A stretch of DNA of 64,000 bases from contig CANGYF010000017.1 of the NCBI GenBank assembly GCA_947458265.1, positions 37,540 to 101,539 on the forward strand, read 5' to 3'. This document shows positions 8,622 through 19,878 of the stretch, piece by piece. The stretch is from Betaproteobacteria bacterium (GTDB lineage: Bacteria; Pseudomonadota; Gammaproteobacteria; Burkholderiales; CAIKXV01). Each line of letters opens with the position of its first letter. Position 1 is the first letter of the stretch. Under the pieces are notes generated by a model, which saw only the letters and a program-made list of their open reading frames with translations, was not told where the DNA came from and did not search any database. Both the position numbers and the translations under genes were made by a program.

Positions 8622-9752
8622 ATGAAATTCGTCGACGAAGCGATCATCGATGTCCTGGCCGGCAACGGCGGTGACGGCGCGGCCAGCTTCCGCCGCGAGA
8701 AGTACATCCCGCGCGGCGGCCCCGATGGCGGCGACGGTGGCCGCGGCGGCAACATCCATGCGGTCGCGGACCGCAACATCAACACGCTGGTCGATTTCCG
8801 GTTCGCGCGTACCCATCGCGCAGGGCACGGCGAGCGCGGGATGGGCTCCGATTGCTACGGCGCAGCCGGCAAGGACATCACGCTGCGCATGCCGGTCGGC
8901 ACGCTGGTGTACGACGCGGATACCGGCGCTCCGATCGCCGACCTGGCGCGGGACGGCGACGTCGCACTGCTCGTGCGCGGCGGCAAGGGGGGCCTGGGCA
9001 ACCTGCACTTCAAGTCGAGCGTGAACCGGGCGCCGCGCCAGTCGACCCCGGGCGAGCACGGCGAAGTGCGCAAGCTGCGGCTCGAACTGCGCGTGCTGGC
9101 CGACGTCGGCCTGCTCGGCATGCCGAACGCCGGCAAGTCGACGCTGATCCGCGCGGTCTCGGCGGCGCGGCCGAAGGTCGCCGACTATCCGTTCACGACG
9201 CTGCATCCGAACCTCGGCGTGGTGCGCGTCGATATCGACAACAGCTTCGTGATAGCGGACATCCCCGGCCTGATCGAGGGAGCGGCAGAGGGCGCAGGCC
9301 TGGGCCACCAGTTCCTGCGTCACCTGCAGCGTACCCACCTGCTGCTGCACCTGGTCGACGTGGTCGACGATGCCCAGGACCCGGTCGACGCAGTACGCAA
9401 GATCGCCCGTGAACTCGTCAAGTACGATCCCGCGCTGGGCGACAAGCCGCGCTGGCTGGTCCTGAACAAGATCGACGCCCTGCCCGACGGCGACGCGGCG
9501 AAGCTGCAGAAGGACATCGTGCGCCGGCTGCGCTGGAAGGCACCGGTGTTCTCGATCTCCGCCGTCTCCGGCGAAGGCTGCCAGCCGCTGATCCGAGCGA
9601 TCAGCGACCACCTGGCCGCGGCGCGGGCGGCCATCGAGGCTGCAGCCCAGGCGCAGGAAGCTGCGTCGGCTGCTGCCGCCACTACCACCGCCACCGCCAC
9701 CTCGCTTCCCGCGACGCCCGTCTCCGACACACTCGGCGCTCCGGATGCCTGA
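8622..9752 (+). CDS. obgE: Obg-family GTPase ObgE/CgtA
   Basis: 376-aa GTPase acting in 50S subunit assembly and stringent response. The glycine-rich Obg fold occupies residues 1-158 ([14 protein letters not shown]), followed by the G domain with G1 GMPNAGKST, switch [11 protein letters not shown] and G4 NKID. The C-terminal tail after about residue 335 is low-complexity Ala/Thr-rich instead of acidic. It follows rplU-rpmA, the widespread bacterial order, and precedes proB. Confidence 0.96.
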   Translation: MKFVDEAIIDVLAGNGGDGAASFRREKYIPRGGPDGGDGGRGGNIHAVADRNINTLVDFRFARTHRAGHGERGMGSDCYGAAGKDITLRMPVGTLVYDADTGAPIADLARDGDVALLVRGGKGGLGNLHFKSSVNRAPRQSTPGEHGEVRKLRLELRVLADVGLLGMPNAGKSTLIRAVSAARPKVADYPFTTLHPNLGVVRVDIDNSFVIADIPGLIEGAAEGAGLGHQFLRHLQRTHLLLHLVDVVDDAQDPVDAVRKIARELVKYDPALGDKPRWLVLNKIDALPDGDAAKLQKDIVRRLRWKAPVFSISAVSGEGCQPLIRAISDHLAAARAAIEAAAQAQEAASAAAATTTATATSLPATPVSDTLGAPDA

Positions 9753-9800
9753 GCGCCGCCTGCGCCCCCCGCCCTGCAACCGCCGCACACCCGCCCGACC

Positions 9801-10973
9801 ATGAACCCCGCGAACGCCGCCGCCACCACCGCTGCCGACGGTGCAGAACTACCCGCGTTCAGCAACGCCAGGCGCGTCGTGGTCAAGGTCGGCAGCAGCC
9901 TGGTGACCAACCGTGGGCAGGGCCTCGACCGCGAAGCCCTCGCACGCTGGGCATCGCAGATCGCGCGCCTGCGCGCGGGCGGACGCGAGATCGTCCTGGT
10001 GTCCAGCGGCGCGATCGCAGAGGGCATGCAACGACTTGGCTGGGCGAAACGCCCGAGCGCCCTGCACGAACTGCAGGCCGCCGCCGCCGTCGGGCAGATG
10101 GGCCTCGCACAGGTGTACGAAAGCTGCTTCCGGGAACACGGGCTGCTCACGTCGCAGATCCTGCTGACGCATGAAGACCTCGCGGACCGGCGTCGCTACC
10201 TGAACGCGCGCAGCACCCTGATCACCCTGCTCGGGCTGGGCGTGATCCCGATCATCAACGAGAACGATACGGTCACCACCGAAGAGATCAAGCTGGGCGA
10301 CAACGACACGCTGGCGTCGCTGGTCACCAACCTGATCGAGGCCGAGGCGCTGGTGATCCTGACCGACCAGACCGGCATCTTCACCGGCGACCCGCGCCTG
10401 GATCCATCCGCGACGCTGCTGGCCACCGCCCGCGCCGGAGATCCCCACCTCGAGTCGATCGCCGGAGGCGTCGGCAGCGCGATTGCGCGCGGCGGCATGC
10501 TGACCAAGGTGCTCGCGGCGAAGCGCGCGGCACGCAGCGGTGCGTACACCATCGTGGCCAGCGGCGAGGAACCTGAGGTGCTGGTGCGGCTGGCCGCCGG
10601 CGAGGCGATCGGCACGCTGCTGGTGCCCGACACCGCGCCGATGGCCGCGCGCAAGCAGTGGCTGGCCGACCAGTTGCAGGTGCGCGGGCAGATCTCGCTC
10701 GATGCCGGCGCGGTGCGCGCGCTGCTGGTCGAAGGCAAGAGCCTGCTGCCGATCGGCGCCACCGCGGTGAGCGGCGAATTCGACCGTGGTGAGCTGGTGC
10801 GCTGCATCGGGCCCGACGGCGCCGAGGTCGCCCGTGGACTGGCGAACTATCCGTCTGCCGAGGCTGCACGCATCCTCGGCGTACGTTCGGGCGAAATCGA
10901 AGCGACACTCGGTTACGTGGTCGAACCCGAACTGATCCACCGCGACAACCTGGTGGTCACGGCACGGCCCTGA
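9801..10973 (+). CDS. proB: Glutamate 5-kinase
   Basis: 390-aa enzyme that phosphorylates glutamate in the first step of proline synthesis. The amino acid kinase domain starts at about residue 24 ([14 protein letters not shown]), with the substrate loop [18 protein letters not shown] and a C-terminal PUA domain (about 295-375, [20 protein letters not shown]). A 23-residue Ala-rich N-terminal extension precedes the usual start, and a later start cannot be ruled out. It lies 48 bp after obgE, a common betaproteobacterial linkage. Confidence 0.95.
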   Translation: MNPANAAATTAADGAELPAFSNARRVVVKVGSSLVTNRGQGLDREALARWASQIARLRAGGREIVLVSSGAIAEGMQRLGWAKRPSALHELQAAAAVGQMGLAQVYESCFREHGLLTSQILLTHEDLADRRRYLNARSTLITLLGLGVIPIINENDTVTTEEIKLGDNDTLASLVTNLIEAEALVILTDQTGIFTGDPRLDPSATLLATARAGDPHLESIAGGVGSAIARGGMLTKVLAAKRAARSGAYTIVASGEEPEVLVRLAAGEAIGTLLVPDTAPMAARKQWLADQLQVRGQISLDAGAVRALLVEGKSLLPIGATAVSGEFDRGELVRCIGPDGAEVARGLANYPSAEAARILGVRSGEIEATLGYVVEPELIHRDNLVVTARP

Positions 10974-11008
10974 CCACCACGGCCGCACCACGGCCGCGCG
11001 GCTTCGCT

Positions 11009-11674
11009 CTAGTCGAGGACAGCCCTCGGATGCAGGCCCGCCTTCAGCGCGGAACGCAGTTCATTGAGCGAGGCTGCTGCCACCCGACCCGGGCAGAAGA
11101 TGTCCTGGTGCAGGATCGTGCGCATGCCGGTCGAGTCGTTGCGGTCGACCGGCTCCCAGCGCGGGGTGCGCACCGGCGTCCAGCGACCGTCGGTGGTGCC
11201 GGTCGCGAGCATCATGCGCTCGCGCGACCCGCAGCGAATCGCCTCGAAGGTCACGCTGCGCGCCCCGCTCGCGCTGCGCGCGACGAACGTGTAGCGCACG
11301 TCGCTGCCTGGAACGAGTTGCAGCGACTGCTGGTCGACCGCGAAGCGCAGGTCCGCGCGCAGCTCCTGGCGCAGCACCACGAGGTCCTTGTCCTGCGGCC
11401 ACGGTGGCAGTGGAACTGCGAGATCCTTGCCGTCGTTGCCCTCGCCCGGCACCAGCACGTGCGGCCCGAGTGCAGCGGCCACGGCCTTCGGATCCTCAGC
11501 CGCAGGCTTTGCGGCCGAGGCTGCCGGCTGCGTACCGGCGGTACCGCACCCGGACAGGAGCACGACCGCAGCCAGCAGGCAATGCAGTGCACCGGCACGC
11601 GTGCGGCCGGGCACCGTGCGCAGCCGCACGGAAAGGCCGGCAGGCCGGCAGGCGGCGGGGAGATCGATACGCAT
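11009..11674 (-). CDS. CNP1-like family lipoprotein
   Basis: A 221-aa protein with a lipoprotein signal (hydrophobic LLAAVVLLSG then Cys about residue 45 in a LSGC lipobox), an Ala/Pro linker, and a C-terminal domain with PPWPQDKDLVVL, the CNP1-like pattern found mainly in betaproteobacteria. The function is unknown; an envelope location is expected from the signal. The start at 11674 was chosen because it puts basic residues before the hydrophobic stretch. It is convergent with proB and 106 bp downstream of rppH. Confidence 0.75.
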   Translation of the reverse strand: MRIDLPAACRPAGLSVRLRTVPGRTRAGALHCLLAAVVLLSGCGTAGTQPAASAAKPAAEDPKAVAAALGPHVLVPGEGNDGKDLAVPLPPWPQDKDLVVLRQELRADLRFAVDQQSLQLVPGSDVRYTFVARSASGARSVTFEAIRCGSRERMMLATGTTDGRWTPVRTPRWEPVDRNDSTGMRTILHQDIFCPGRVAAASLNELRSALKAGLHPRAVLD

Positions 11675-11780
11675 CGTGACTTCCACTCTGGACCCTGGAG
11701 CACGGATTGTAGGCCCCGGCCCCGCTTCGGGTGGCTGAGACCCCTGGACGCGCGACAGGACGGCAGCCCCGTGGCTGCGC

Positions 11781-12365
11781 TCAGGCAGCGCGGGGATGGT
11801 CCTGGCCGGCCGCAGACACGGCCACTGCATGCGGAGTTTCCAGGTCGGAGTGCAGCGCCGGCGCGGGGGAGGCGCCAGCCGGACGCCCGCCGGTACGCGG
11901 CAGGTAGCGCACCAGTTCAGCCAGCGCGTTGTGGTACACATCGCGCTTGAACTCGACCACCGCTTCCATCGGGATCCAGTAGTCGCTCCAGCGCCAGGCA
12001 TCGAACTCCGGCCGCTCGTTGGCGCGCAGGCGCACGTCGCAATCGCGGCCGGTCAGCCGCAGCAGGAACCAGATCTGCTTCTGCCCGCGATACAGGCCAC
12101 GCGAATCGCGCCGGGTCCACTGTTCGGGGACGTCGTAGCGCAACCATTCGCGGGTACGGCCGAGGATGCGGACATGGCACGCCTGCAGCCCGACCTCTTC
12201 CTCGAGTTCGCGGTACATCGCCTGTTCCGGCGTCTCGCCGCGCTTCATGCCGCCCTGCGGGAACTGCCAGGCATCTTCGCGCACGCGCTTGCCCCAGAAC
12301 ACCTGGTTGCGGGTGTTGCTCAGGATGATGCCCACATTCAGGCGATAGCCATCGCGATCGATCAC
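11781..12365 (-). CDS. rppH: RNA pyrophosphohydrolase RppH
   Basis: 194-aa Nudix hydrolase that converts 5'-triphosphate RNA ends to monophosphate and starts RNase E decay. The start [13 protein letters not shown] and the Nudix box [17 protein letters not shown] followed by EEEVGL fit RppH closely. The basic motif KQIWFLL is also typical. The last 40 residues are a variable Pro/Ala tail. Betaproteobacterial rppH is often near proS and proB, as here. Confidence 0.94.
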   Translation of the reverse strand: MIDRDGYRLNVGIILSNTRNQVFWGKRVREDAWQFPQGGMKRGETPEQAMYRELEEEVGLQACHVRILGRTREWLRYDVPEQWTRRDSRGLYRGQKQIWFLLRLTGRDCDVRLRANERPEFDAWRWSDYWIPMEAVVEFKRDVYHNALAELVRYLPRTGGRPAGASPAPALHSDLETPHAVAVSAAGQDHPRAA

Positions 12366-12463
12366 CGCATGCCCCCGGATCCGACTCTATATTGCAAACC
12401 TGCGGACGATACGGGATTTTTTCACACTTTCCACGCCATGGGTAGCCGGGGAAACGGCCGGAT

Positions 12464-13255
12464 TCAGATCAGCAGCCGGTTCTCGCTGTAGGGATTGGCC
12501 TGCCGGAGGGCCTCCACGAACGAGCCGAACTCCAGTCCGTGCACCGGTTCGAGCTGGCGCGCCCGGTCGCGCAGGTGCTGCCAGCGCCAGTCGCCGTCGG
12601 CCGTCGCGAATCCGAAGGCGATCATGTTGCCCGGCCGGGCCACCGGCAACAGCAGCACGCGCCCGGAGAACGCATCGAGAAAGCGGTCGCGGTAGACCGG
12701 ATACTCCGGCGCGTTGCTCCAGAAATTGACCGCGCATGCGCCCTCCCGGGTCAGGACGGCGGCCGCATCCGTGAAGAATGCACGGGAAGCACAGGATGCA
12801 ACCTGGCGGCGTTCGTCGTACACATCGACCAGCAGCAGGTCGACCGACGATGCAGCCACGCCCGCGAGGTGCTCCGCGGCGTCCCCGAGCGTCACCGCCA
12901 GCCGCGCATCGTCCGGCGGCAGCGCGAAATGCTCGCGCGCGATCGCGATCACATCGGGATTGGCGTCGACGGCCTCCAGTGTGCATCCGGGCAGCCGATG
13001 ATGGATGTACTTGGCCAGCGAACCGCCACCCAGGCCAAGCAGCAGCGCGCGCCCGGGGTCGGGCCGGAACAGCAGGCTGCACAGCATGGCCCGGGTATAG
13101 GCGAGTTCGAGGCGCACCGGGTCGGACAAGCGCATCGCGCTCTGGATGGTCTTGCTGCCGCCGAGGAACAGCCGGCGCACCCCCGCCTCATCGCTGTAGC
13201 GCACGGAACCTGCCGCACCATCGTTCGTTCCCAGCCAGTCGCGCAACCAGTCCAC
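12464..13255 (-). CDS. Spermidine synthase-like methyltransferase-fold protein
   Basis: A Rossmann-fold protein with the SAM/dcSAM-binding motif LLLGLGGGSLAKYIHH, acidic end EAVDANPDVI, and the spermidine synthase-type VDLLLVDVYD. Bacterial proteins of this kind are annotated as spermine/spermidine synthase family, but the aminopropyl-transfer Asp and polyamine pocket are hard to confirm, so activity is unproven. The start is uncertain: the frame stays open to 13435, but that would leave 8 bases to the divergent proS start. GTG at 13255, preceded by GGAG, is chosen instead and gives 263 aa. Confidence 0.75.
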   Translation of the reverse strand: MDWLRDWLGTNDGAAGSVRYSDEAGVRRLFLGGSKTIQSAMRLSDPVRLELAYTRAMLCSLLFRPDPGRALLLGLGGGSLAKYIHHRLPGCTLEAVDANPDVIAIAREHFALPPDDARLAVTLGDAAEHLAGVAASSVDLLLVDVYDERRQVASCASRAFFTDAAAVLTREGACAVNFWSNAPEYPVYRDRFLDAFSGRVLLLPVARPGNMIAFGFATADGDWRWQHLRDRARQLEPVHGLEFGSFVEALRQANPYSENRLLI

Positions 13256-13443
13256 CACACGCTCCACACAGACGATACTCGACGAAAGGATCGGCAGGGC
13301 ACCCCAACTGCGCTGCGAAACACCCGTAAACTCAGGTGGTTTGCCCGACAGCTTCGGCGACCGCGGCGCGCGCTTCGGCGCCAGCCCCCGCCGATCGCCG
13401 ACCGGGCCGCCTCCACCTTCGACCACGGACTGCAACCTACCCC

Positions 13444-15156
13444 ATGCGCACCTCAGGTTTCTATCTTGCCACGCTCAAGGAGGCCCCGAGCGAGGCCGAA
13501 CTCGTCAGCCACAAGCTGATGCTGCGCGCCGGGCTGATCAAGTCGCTCGCACGCGGGCTCTACACCTGGATGCCCCTCGGCCTGCGCGTGCTGCGCAAGG
13601 TCGAACGCATCGTGCGCGAGGAGATGGACGCCGCCGGCGCGGTCGAACTGCTGATGCCGGCGGTGCAGCCCGCCGAACTCTGGCAGGAGTCGGGACGCTG
13701 GCAGAAGTACGGGCCGGAGCTGCTGCGCATCCGCGACCGGCACCAGCGCGACTACTGCTTCGGGCCGACGCACGAGGAGGTGATCTCGGACACCGTACGC
13801 CGCGACATCAAGAGCTACCGGCAGCTGCCGGTCAACCTGTACCAGATCCAGACCAAGTTCCGGGACGAGATCCGCCCGCGCTTCGGCGTGATGCGCGCGC
13901 GCGAGTTCCTGATGAAGGACGCCTACTCGTTCCACGCCGATGCCGCCAGCCTGCAGCAGACCTATGACGCGATGTACCGGGCCTACAGCCGGATCTTCGA
14001 GCGGCTCGGCCTGCAGTTCCGCGCGGTCGCGGCAGACACGGGCCAGATCGGCGGCACCGGGTCGCACGAGTTCCATGTGCTGGCCGATTCCGGCGAGGAC
14101 GGCATCGCCTACTGCCCCGCCTCGGCATTCGCGGCCAACGTCGAGCTGGCCGAGGCGCTGGCCCCGGCCGTACCGCGCCCGGCTGCAGGGGCAGCCATGC
14201 AGAAGGTATCCACGCCGGGCCTGAAGACCTGCGAGGCGGTCTGCGCAAGCCTGTCTCTGCCGCTCGAGCAGATGGTCAAGTCGATCGCAGTGGTGGCCGA
14301 CGGCCGTTTCCAGCTGCTGCTGCTGCGTGGCGACCACAAGCTCAATGAAGTGAAGGCAGGCAAGCTGCCGGGCTTCGCCGACTTCCGCTTCGCCAGCGAC
14401 GGCGAGATCCTCGAAGCCCTCGGCTGCGAACCCGGCTACATCGGGCCGGTCGGCGTCGATGCCGCGATCCCGGTGCACGCCGACCGCAGCGTCGCGGTGC
14501 TCGCGGATTTCGCCTGCGGCGCGAACGAGGCCGGCTTCCACCTGACCGGGGTGAACTTCGGTCGCGACCTGCCGGATACAGTCTCGGTGCACGACCTGCG
14601 CAACGTGGTCGAGGGCGACCCGAGCCCGGACGGCGCCGGTCCGCTGGAACTGTGCCGCGGCATCGAGGTCGGGCACATCTTCCAGCTGCGTACCCGCTAC
14701 TCGCAGGCGATGAAGGTCGAGTTCATCGACGAGGCCGGCCAGCCCAGGCCGATGGAGATGGGCTGCTATGGCATCGGCGTGTCGCGCATCGTAGGCGCGG
14801 CGATCGAGCAGGGTTTCGACGAGCGCGGCATCGTGTTCCCGCCCGCGATCGCACCGTTCGAGGTGGCGATCACCCCGATCGGCCTGCACAAGAGCGAGGC
14901 GGTGCGCGCCGCCGCGGAATCCCTCTACGCGGCGATGAAGGCAGCCGGTATCGACGTGCTGCTCGACGACCGTGACGAGCGTCCGGGAGCGATGTTCGCC
15001 GACATGGAACTGATCGGCGTCCCGCACCGGATCGTGCTCGGCGATCGCGGGCTGGCGAAGGGGGAGTGCGAATACAAGGGCCGCCGGGACGCACAGCCGT
15101 CGATGATCCCGCTCGACGGCGCGCTCGCCTTCGTCATGGGCAGGCTCGGCCGGTGA
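13444..15156 (+). CDS. proS: Prolyl-tRNA synthetase (bacterial type)
   Basis: 570-aa class II synthetase charging tRNA-Pro. It begins [20 protein letters not shown], has motif 2 ([19 protein letters not shown]), the INS editing insertion (about residues 225-405) and motif 3 ([16 protein letters not shown]). The length is the E. coli type (572 aa). The start at 13444 is the conserved one; the upstream in-frame region is not protein-like. Its TGA overlaps the GTG of the lytic transglycosylase gene. Confidence 0.97.
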   Translation: MRTSGFYLATLKEAPSEAELVSHKLMLRAGLIKSLARGLYTWMPLGLRVLRKVERIVREEMDAAGAVELLMPAVQPAELWQESGRWQKYGPELLRIRDRHQRDYCFGPTHEEVISDTVRRDIKSYRQLPVNLYQIQTKFRDEIRPRFGVMRAREFLMKDAYSFHADAASLQQTYDAMYRAYSRIFERLGLQFRAVAADTGQIGGTGSHEFHVLADSGEDGIAYCPASAFAANVELAEALAPAVPRPAAGAAMQKVSTPGLKTCEAVCASLSLPLEQMVKSIAVVADGRFQLLLLRGDHKLNEVKAGKLPGFADFRFASDGEILEALGCEPGYIGPVGVDAAIPVHADRSVAVLADFACGANEAGFHLTGVNFGRDLPDTVSVHDLRNVVEGDPSPDGAGPLELCRGIEVGHIFQLRTRYSQAMKVEFIDEAGQPRPMEMGCYGIGVSRIVGAAIEQGFDERGIVFPPAIAPFEVAITPIGLHKSEAVRAAAESLYAAMKAAGIDVLLDDRDERPGAMFADMELIGVPHRIVLGDRGLAKGECEYKGRRDAQPSMIPLDGALAFVMGRLGR

Positions 15157-15875
15157 ACGCAGCGCGTCGGCGCCTGCTGCGCGCCCTGCCCGGCGTTTCT
15201 GCCCGGGCGGCCGCGCTCGCCGCGATTCCCGCAGTGGCAGGGCTGCTGCGCGCAGGCGATGCACAGGCCGGCGCGCAGCTGTACGAGCCGCTGCAGGCGA
15301 CGGTACGCGCCTCGCTGTCGCGCGCGATCAGCGACCAGGTCGTGTCGTTCCATGCATTCGACACCGACGGCGAGGCGAAGCTCTGGCTGGCCGACATGGG
15401 CAGGCGTATCGAGCGGCGCATGCCGGACGAGCAGCTGCGCAAGGAGTTCCTGATGACCCTGCACTATGAGGCCACGCGCGCGGGCCTCGACGCGCAACTG
15501 GTGCTGGGGCTGATCCAGGTCGAGAGCGCGTTCCGCAAGTACGCGGTGTCCAGCGCCGGCGCGCGCGGCTTCATGCAGGTGATGCCGTTCTGGATCGACG
15601 TGATCGGGCAGAAGGACCACAACCTGTTCCACCTGCGCACGAACCTGCGCTACGGCTGCGTGATCCTGCGCCACTACGTCGACATCGAGCAGGGCAACCT
15701 GTTCCGTGCACTCGGTCGCTACAACGGCAGCCTCGGCAAGCCCGAGTATCCGAACCTGGTGGTAAGGGCCTGGATCAACCACTGGAAGTTCGACCCGAGG
15801 TCCGCGACCCGGCTCGCCGCTGGCGATCCGGCGATCCAGGCCCGGAGCGATCAGGCGCCGCCGCCCCCGCGCTGA
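15153..15875 (+). CDS. Lytic transglycosylase domain protein
   Basis: 240-aa SLT-family protein. An N-terminal export signal (about residues 1-40, Arg-rich then hydrophobic, ending near AGDAQAG) leads to a transglycosylase domain with catalytic Glu in [14 protein letters not shown], followed by [10 protein letters not shown] and the substrate motif [15 protein letters not shown]. It would cleave peptidoglycan in the periplasm. The GTG start at 15153 overlaps the proS stop (GTGA), implying translational coupling. proS followed by a lytic transglycosylase gene is a recurrent betaproteobacterial pair. Confidence 0.9.
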   Translation: MNAARRRLLRALPGVSARAAALAAIPAVAGLLRAGDAQAGAQLYEPLQATVRASLSRAISDQVVSFHAFDTDGEAKLWLADMGRRIERRMPDEQLRKEFLMTLHYEATRAGLDAQLVLGLIQVESAFRKYAVSSAGARGFMQVMPFWIDVIGQKDHNLFHLRTNLRYGCVILRHYVDIEQGNLFRALGRYNGSLGKPEYPNLVVRAWINHWKFDPRSATRLAAGDPAIQARSDQAPPPPR

Positions 15876-16765
15876 TCGACCGGCTGCCCGGCGGCCGTAT
15901 CCTGTCCCGCCTGCGCGCGACCGGCCCGCGCCACCGGGATCACCGCGACCAGCACCGCGCCCATCAGCAGCACCAGCCAGGACAGGTATATCCACATCAG
16001 GAAGATCGGCACCGTGGCGAACGCGCCGTAGATCGCATGGTATCCACCGATGTGCGTGACGTAGAGCCCGAACGCGCGCTTGGTGACCTCGAACAGCACG
16101 CCCGCGAACAGGCCGCCGATGGCGGCATCGCCGACCCGCACTGGCTGGTTGGGCAGCGCGTGGTAGAGCAGCCCGAACGCGACGATGGTCAGCACGAACG
16201 GCACCAGCCGCAGCCCGGTGAGCACGAACTCGTCGAGGTAGCCGAACCAGCCCATCGACCAGGAGACCAGCAGCGAGGTCAGCGACAACCCGGCACCGAT
16301 CAGCAGCGGACCGACCGTCACCAGCATGCCGTAGACCGCGAGCCGCGGCGCCCGCCGCCCGACGTTGCCGGTACGCCAGATGTCGTCGAACGCACCCTCC
16401 ATCGTCAGCACCAGCACCACGGCCGTCACGACCAGGACGACCAGGCCAATCGCGGACACCTTTGCCGCGTTCGCCGCGAACTCGCTCAGGTAGACGCTCA
16501 CGACCCGGTCCGCCGCTTCGGGCAGCAGCGTACGGGTCGCGAATGCGCGCAACTGGTCGGTGATCTCGCCGAACACCGGGAACGCGCTGACGATCGCGAA
16601 GCCGATGGCCAGCAGCGGCACGATCGCGACCAGCGTGGTGAACGCGAGGTTGGAGGCCGAGTCGACGCAGCGTGCCTCGCGGAAGCGTGCCGTCGCGAGC
16701 AGCAGGACCTGCCAGCTGCCGGCAATGGCACACCCCAGGGACTCGGGAAATCGATTGGCGGACAC
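15851..16765 (-). CDS. YihY/BrkB-family inner membrane protein
   Basis: 304-aa polytopic membrane protein of the YihY/virulence factor BrkB family, formerly mislabelled RNase BN. It has about six membrane segments (SNLAFTTLVAIVPLLAIGFAI first) and the family motif FEVTKRAFGLYV then YGAFATVPIFLMWIYLSW. The function is not established; transport has been suggested. The GTG at 16765 was chosen because family members begin 15-35 residues before the first helix. The frame stays open to 17026 but runs through the 8-bp tandem repeat at 16869-16900. The 3' end overlaps the transglycosylase gene by 25 bp. Confidence 0.85.
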   Translation of the reverse strand: MSANRFPESLGCAIAGSWQVLLLATARFREARCVDSASNLAFTTLVAIVPLLAIGFAIVSAFPVFGEITDQLRAFATRTLLPEAADRVVSVYLSEFAANAAKVSAIGLVVLVVTAVVLVLTMEGAFDDIWRTGNVGRRAPRLAVYGMLVTVGPLLIGAGLSLTSLLVSWSMGWFGYLDEFVLTGLRLVPFVLTIVAFGLLYHALPNQPVRVGDAAIGGLFAGVLFEVTKRAFGLYVTHIGGYHAIYGAFATVPIFLMWIYLSWLVLLMGAVLVAVIPVARAGRAQAGQDTAAGQPVDQRGGGGA

Positions 16766-16868
16766 TGCAGCGTCGGGGCGGCGCGTAGGCGCCGATCGTC
16801 GGAGGGTGGGAAGGCGGATGCAGTCGCGGCACACGACGCGCGGCGGCACGGCGATAGATCGACGCGCC

Positions 16869-16900
16869 GTCGTGCAGTCGTGCAGTCGTGCAGTCGTGCC
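16869..16900. repeat. 8-bp tandem repeat, four units
   Basis: GTCGTGCA is repeated three times (16869-16892) with a fourth copy differing in the last base (GTCGTGCC). It lies between the chosen brkB start and wrbA, inside the upstream extension of the brkB frame. Eight is not a multiple of three, so a change in copy number would shift any frame crossing it. The remaining 16766-17024 intergenic sequence holds the wrbA promoter. Confidence 0.85.
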
Positions 16901-16960
16901 GGCAAGCCGGCAGCCGACAGCGCCAGGACCATCGACAGCGGCGCCTATTGTCGCCGTTCC

Positions 16961-17986
<1,026 letters not shown>

Positions 17987-18014
17987 CCCGCACGCCGCGC
18001 CAGGACACCCTCCG

Positions 18015-18049
18015 GTAGCTGGTAGCCGGACATCGCGGCTACCAGCTAC
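18015..18049. terminator. Strong hairpin between convergent DUF2069 and leuA genes
   Basis: GTAGCTGGTAGCC (18015-18027) and GGCTACCAGCTAC (18037-18049) form a perfect 13-bp stem with a 9-base loop, and a further partial copy CAGCTACC follows. There is no T-run on either strand, so this is a candidate bidirectional or U-tract-less terminator rather than a standard one. Confidence 0.5.
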
Positions 18050-18083
18050 CAGCTACCCGAGGGACCCGCGGTTTCCCTGGCGC

Positions 18084-19622
18084 TCAGCCCTGCGGGCGGG
18101 TGCGCTGGATGTTGGCGTGCAGCCGGTTGAGGGCATTCAGGTAGGCCTTCACCGACGCCACCACGATGTCGGTGTCGGCACCGACGCCGTTGACGATGCG
18201 CCCGGCCTGGTGCAGCCGGACCGTGACCTCACCCTGGGACTCGGTACCCTTGGTGATGCTGTTGACCGAGTAGAGCTGCAGATCGGCACCGCTCTGCACG
18301 AGCGACTCGACCGCCTTGAACGCCGCGTCGACAGGTCCGCTACCGGTGGCGTCAGCCCCCTTCTCGCTGCCGCCGATCGACAGCGTGACCCGGGCCCGCG
18401 GCTGTTCGCCGGTTTCCGAGTGCGCGCTCATCGAGGCAAGCTTGTAGTGCTCGTCCTGCGGCGTCACCGTCTCGTCGGACATCAGCGCCTGCAGGTCCTC
18501 GTCGAAGATCTCGTGCTTGCGGTCGGCCAGTTCCTTGAAGCGGGCGAATGCCGCATTCAGGATTTCCTCGGATTCGACCACCACGCCGAGTTCCTGCAGC
18601 CGGGTCCGGAACGCATTGCGGCCGGACAGCTTGCCGAGCACGATGCGGTTGGCGTTCCAGCCGACATCCTGCGCACGCATGATCTCGTAGGTCTCGCGGT
18701 TCTTGAGCACGCCATCCTGGTGGATGCCGGATTCATGCGCGAAGGCGTTGGCCCCGACCACCGCCTTGTTCGGCTGCACCGCGAAGCCGGTGATGCCAGC
18801 GACCAGCCGGCTGGCCGGCACGATCTGGGTCGTGTCGATGTTGGTGTCGCAGGAGAAGAAATCCTGCCGCGTGCGCACCGCCATCACGATCTCTTCCAGC
18901 GCGGCATTGCCGGCGCGCTCGCCCAGGCCATTGACCGTGCACTCGACCTGGCGCGCGCCATTCATGACGCCGGCGAGCGAATTGGCCGCCGCCAGGCCCA
19001 GGTCATTGTGGCAGTGGGTGGACCAGACGACCTTGTCCGCGCCCGGCACCCGCTCGCGCAGCGTCCGGATCAGTGCACCGTACTGTTCGGGCATGGTGTA
19101 GCCGACGGTATCGGGAATGTTGAGCGTGGTCGCGCCAGCCTTGATCACTGCCTCGAGCACACGGCAGAGGAAATCGATGTCCGAACGACCGGCATCTTCG
19201 GGCGAGAACTCGACGTCGTCGGTGAAGCCACGCGCGAACTTCACCGCATTGACCGCCGTCTCGAGTACCTGCGACGGCTCCATCCGGAGCTTCTTCTCCA
19301 TGTGGATGCGCGAGGTGGCGAGGAAGGTATGGATGCGCCTGCGCGGCGCGGGCGCGATCGCCTCGGCACAGCGGCGGATATCCGCCTCGTTCGCGCGCGA
19401 AAGGCCGCACACCGTCGATTCGCGGATGATCGAGGCGACCGAGTGCACTGCCTCGAAGTCGCCGTTGCTGGCGGCCGGGAAGCCCGCTTCCATCACGTCG
19501 ACCCGCATCCGCTCCAGCTGGCGGGCAATGCGCAGCTTCTCTTCCCGGGTCATTGTGGCGCCAGGGCTCTGCTCGCCATCGCGCATGGTCGTGTCGAAAA
19601 TGATGAGGCGGTCGCTGCTCAT
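18084..19622 (-). CDS. leuA: 2-isopropylmalate synthase
   Basis: 512-aa enzyme that condenses acetyl-CoA with 2-ketoisovalerate in the first committed step of leucine synthesis. The TIM-barrel domain shows [18 protein letters not shown], the metal-binding [15 protein letters not shown], and the linker [21 protein letters not shown]-terminal regulatory LeuA dimer domain (about 390-510) makes Leu feedback inhibition likely. The ATG at 19622 has AAGGAGAC upstream. It is the last gene of the ilv-psd-pss-leuA run but is separated from pssA by 256 bp that contain a probable leader peptide. Confidence 0.96.
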   Translation of the reverse strand: MSSDRLIIFDTTMRDGEQSPGATMTREEKLRIARQLERMRVDVMEAGFPAASNGDFEAVHSVASIIRESTVCGLSRANEADIRRCAEAIAPAPRRRIHTFLATSRIHMEKKLRMEPSQVLETAVNAVKFARGFTDDVEFSPEDAGRSDIDFLCRVLEAVIKAGATTLNIPDTVGYTMPEQYGALIRTLRERVPGADKVVWSTHCHNDLGLAAANSLAGVMNGARQVECTVNGLGERAGNAALEEIVMAVRTRQDFFSCDTNIDTTQIVPASRLVAGITGFAVQPNKAVVGANAFAHESGIHQDGVLKNRETYEIMRAQDVGWNANRIVLGKLSGRNAFRTRLQELGVVVESEEILNAAFARFKELADRKHEIFDEDLQALMSDETVTPQDEHYKLASMSAHSETGEQPRARVTLSIGGSEKGADATGSGPVDAAFKAVESLVQSGADLQLYSVNSITKGTESQGEVTVRLHQAGRIVNGVGADTDIVVASVKAYLNALNRLHANIQRTRPQG

Positions 19623-19634
19623 GATGTCTCCTTG

Positions 19635-19687
19635 CCGCAGGATATGCGGTCGGTGGCTTCGATCACCGGCTTCAGGTCATGAGCCGG
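19635..19687 (-). promoter_or_regulatory. Alternative hairpins in the leuA leader
   Basis: Between the leader peptide stop and leuA three stems can form (plus-strand coordinates): 19666-19671 with 19682-19687 (6 bp), 19651-19655 with 19664-19668 (5 bp), and 19635-19638 with 19646-19649 beside the leuA ribosome site. The first two share bases 19666-19668, so they exclude each other. No T-run is seen, so control would be at translation or through Rho rather than by a classical attenuator. Inferred by eye. Confidence 0.4.
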
Positions 19688-19717
19688 CGCGGGGTAACGC
19701 AACAGGGGTCGTGGAGG

Positions 19718-19804
19718 CTAGCGCGCGGGGCGCAGCAGCCAGCTGGCCAGCAGGGTACTGGTCAGCAGGGTAAAGATCACGACGCGTTGGGTTACCGAGG
19801 ACAT
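19718..19804 (-). CDS. Putative leucine-rich leader peptide of leuA (28 aa)
   Basis: A 28-codon frame ATG...TAG encodes MSSVTQRVVIFTLLTSTLLA followed by SWLLRPAR. Three Leu-Leu pairs (all CTG) and several Val/Ile/Thr codons resemble the leucine-codon runs of leu leader peptides; E. coli LeuL is also 28 aa. It starts where transcription from the promoter at 19811-19839 is predicted to begin, so it may be read from a leaderless mRNA; no ribosome site precedes it. A small membrane peptide is the alternative reading, since the middle is hydrophobic. Too short for most gene callers. Confidence 0.5.
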   Translation of the reverse strand: MSSVTQRVVIFTLLTSTLLASWLLRPAR

Positions 19805-19810
19805 GGCGCA

Positions 19811-19839
19811 AGTCTAGGACCTGGCGCGCGCGAGCGCAA
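19811..19839 (-). promoter_or_regulatory. Candidate promoter of the leuA leader
   Basis: On the minus strand TTGCGC (19839-19834) and TAGACT (19816-19811) are spaced by 17 bp. Six bases after the -10 comes the A of the leader peptide ATG (19804), the expected start-point distance. Confidence 0.5.
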
Positions 19840-19878
19840 GCACGGCGGCATGAACCGGCACGCACACCCTTGCACCGG

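Noticed and set aside
13453..15264. About 600-codon minus-strand frame opposite proS
   Set aside because: proS is intact on the plus strand; the antisense frame has shadow composition and no start context.
18015..18049. Classical Rho-independent terminator
   Set aside because: The stem is perfect but no T-run follows on either strand, so it is listed with low confidence only.
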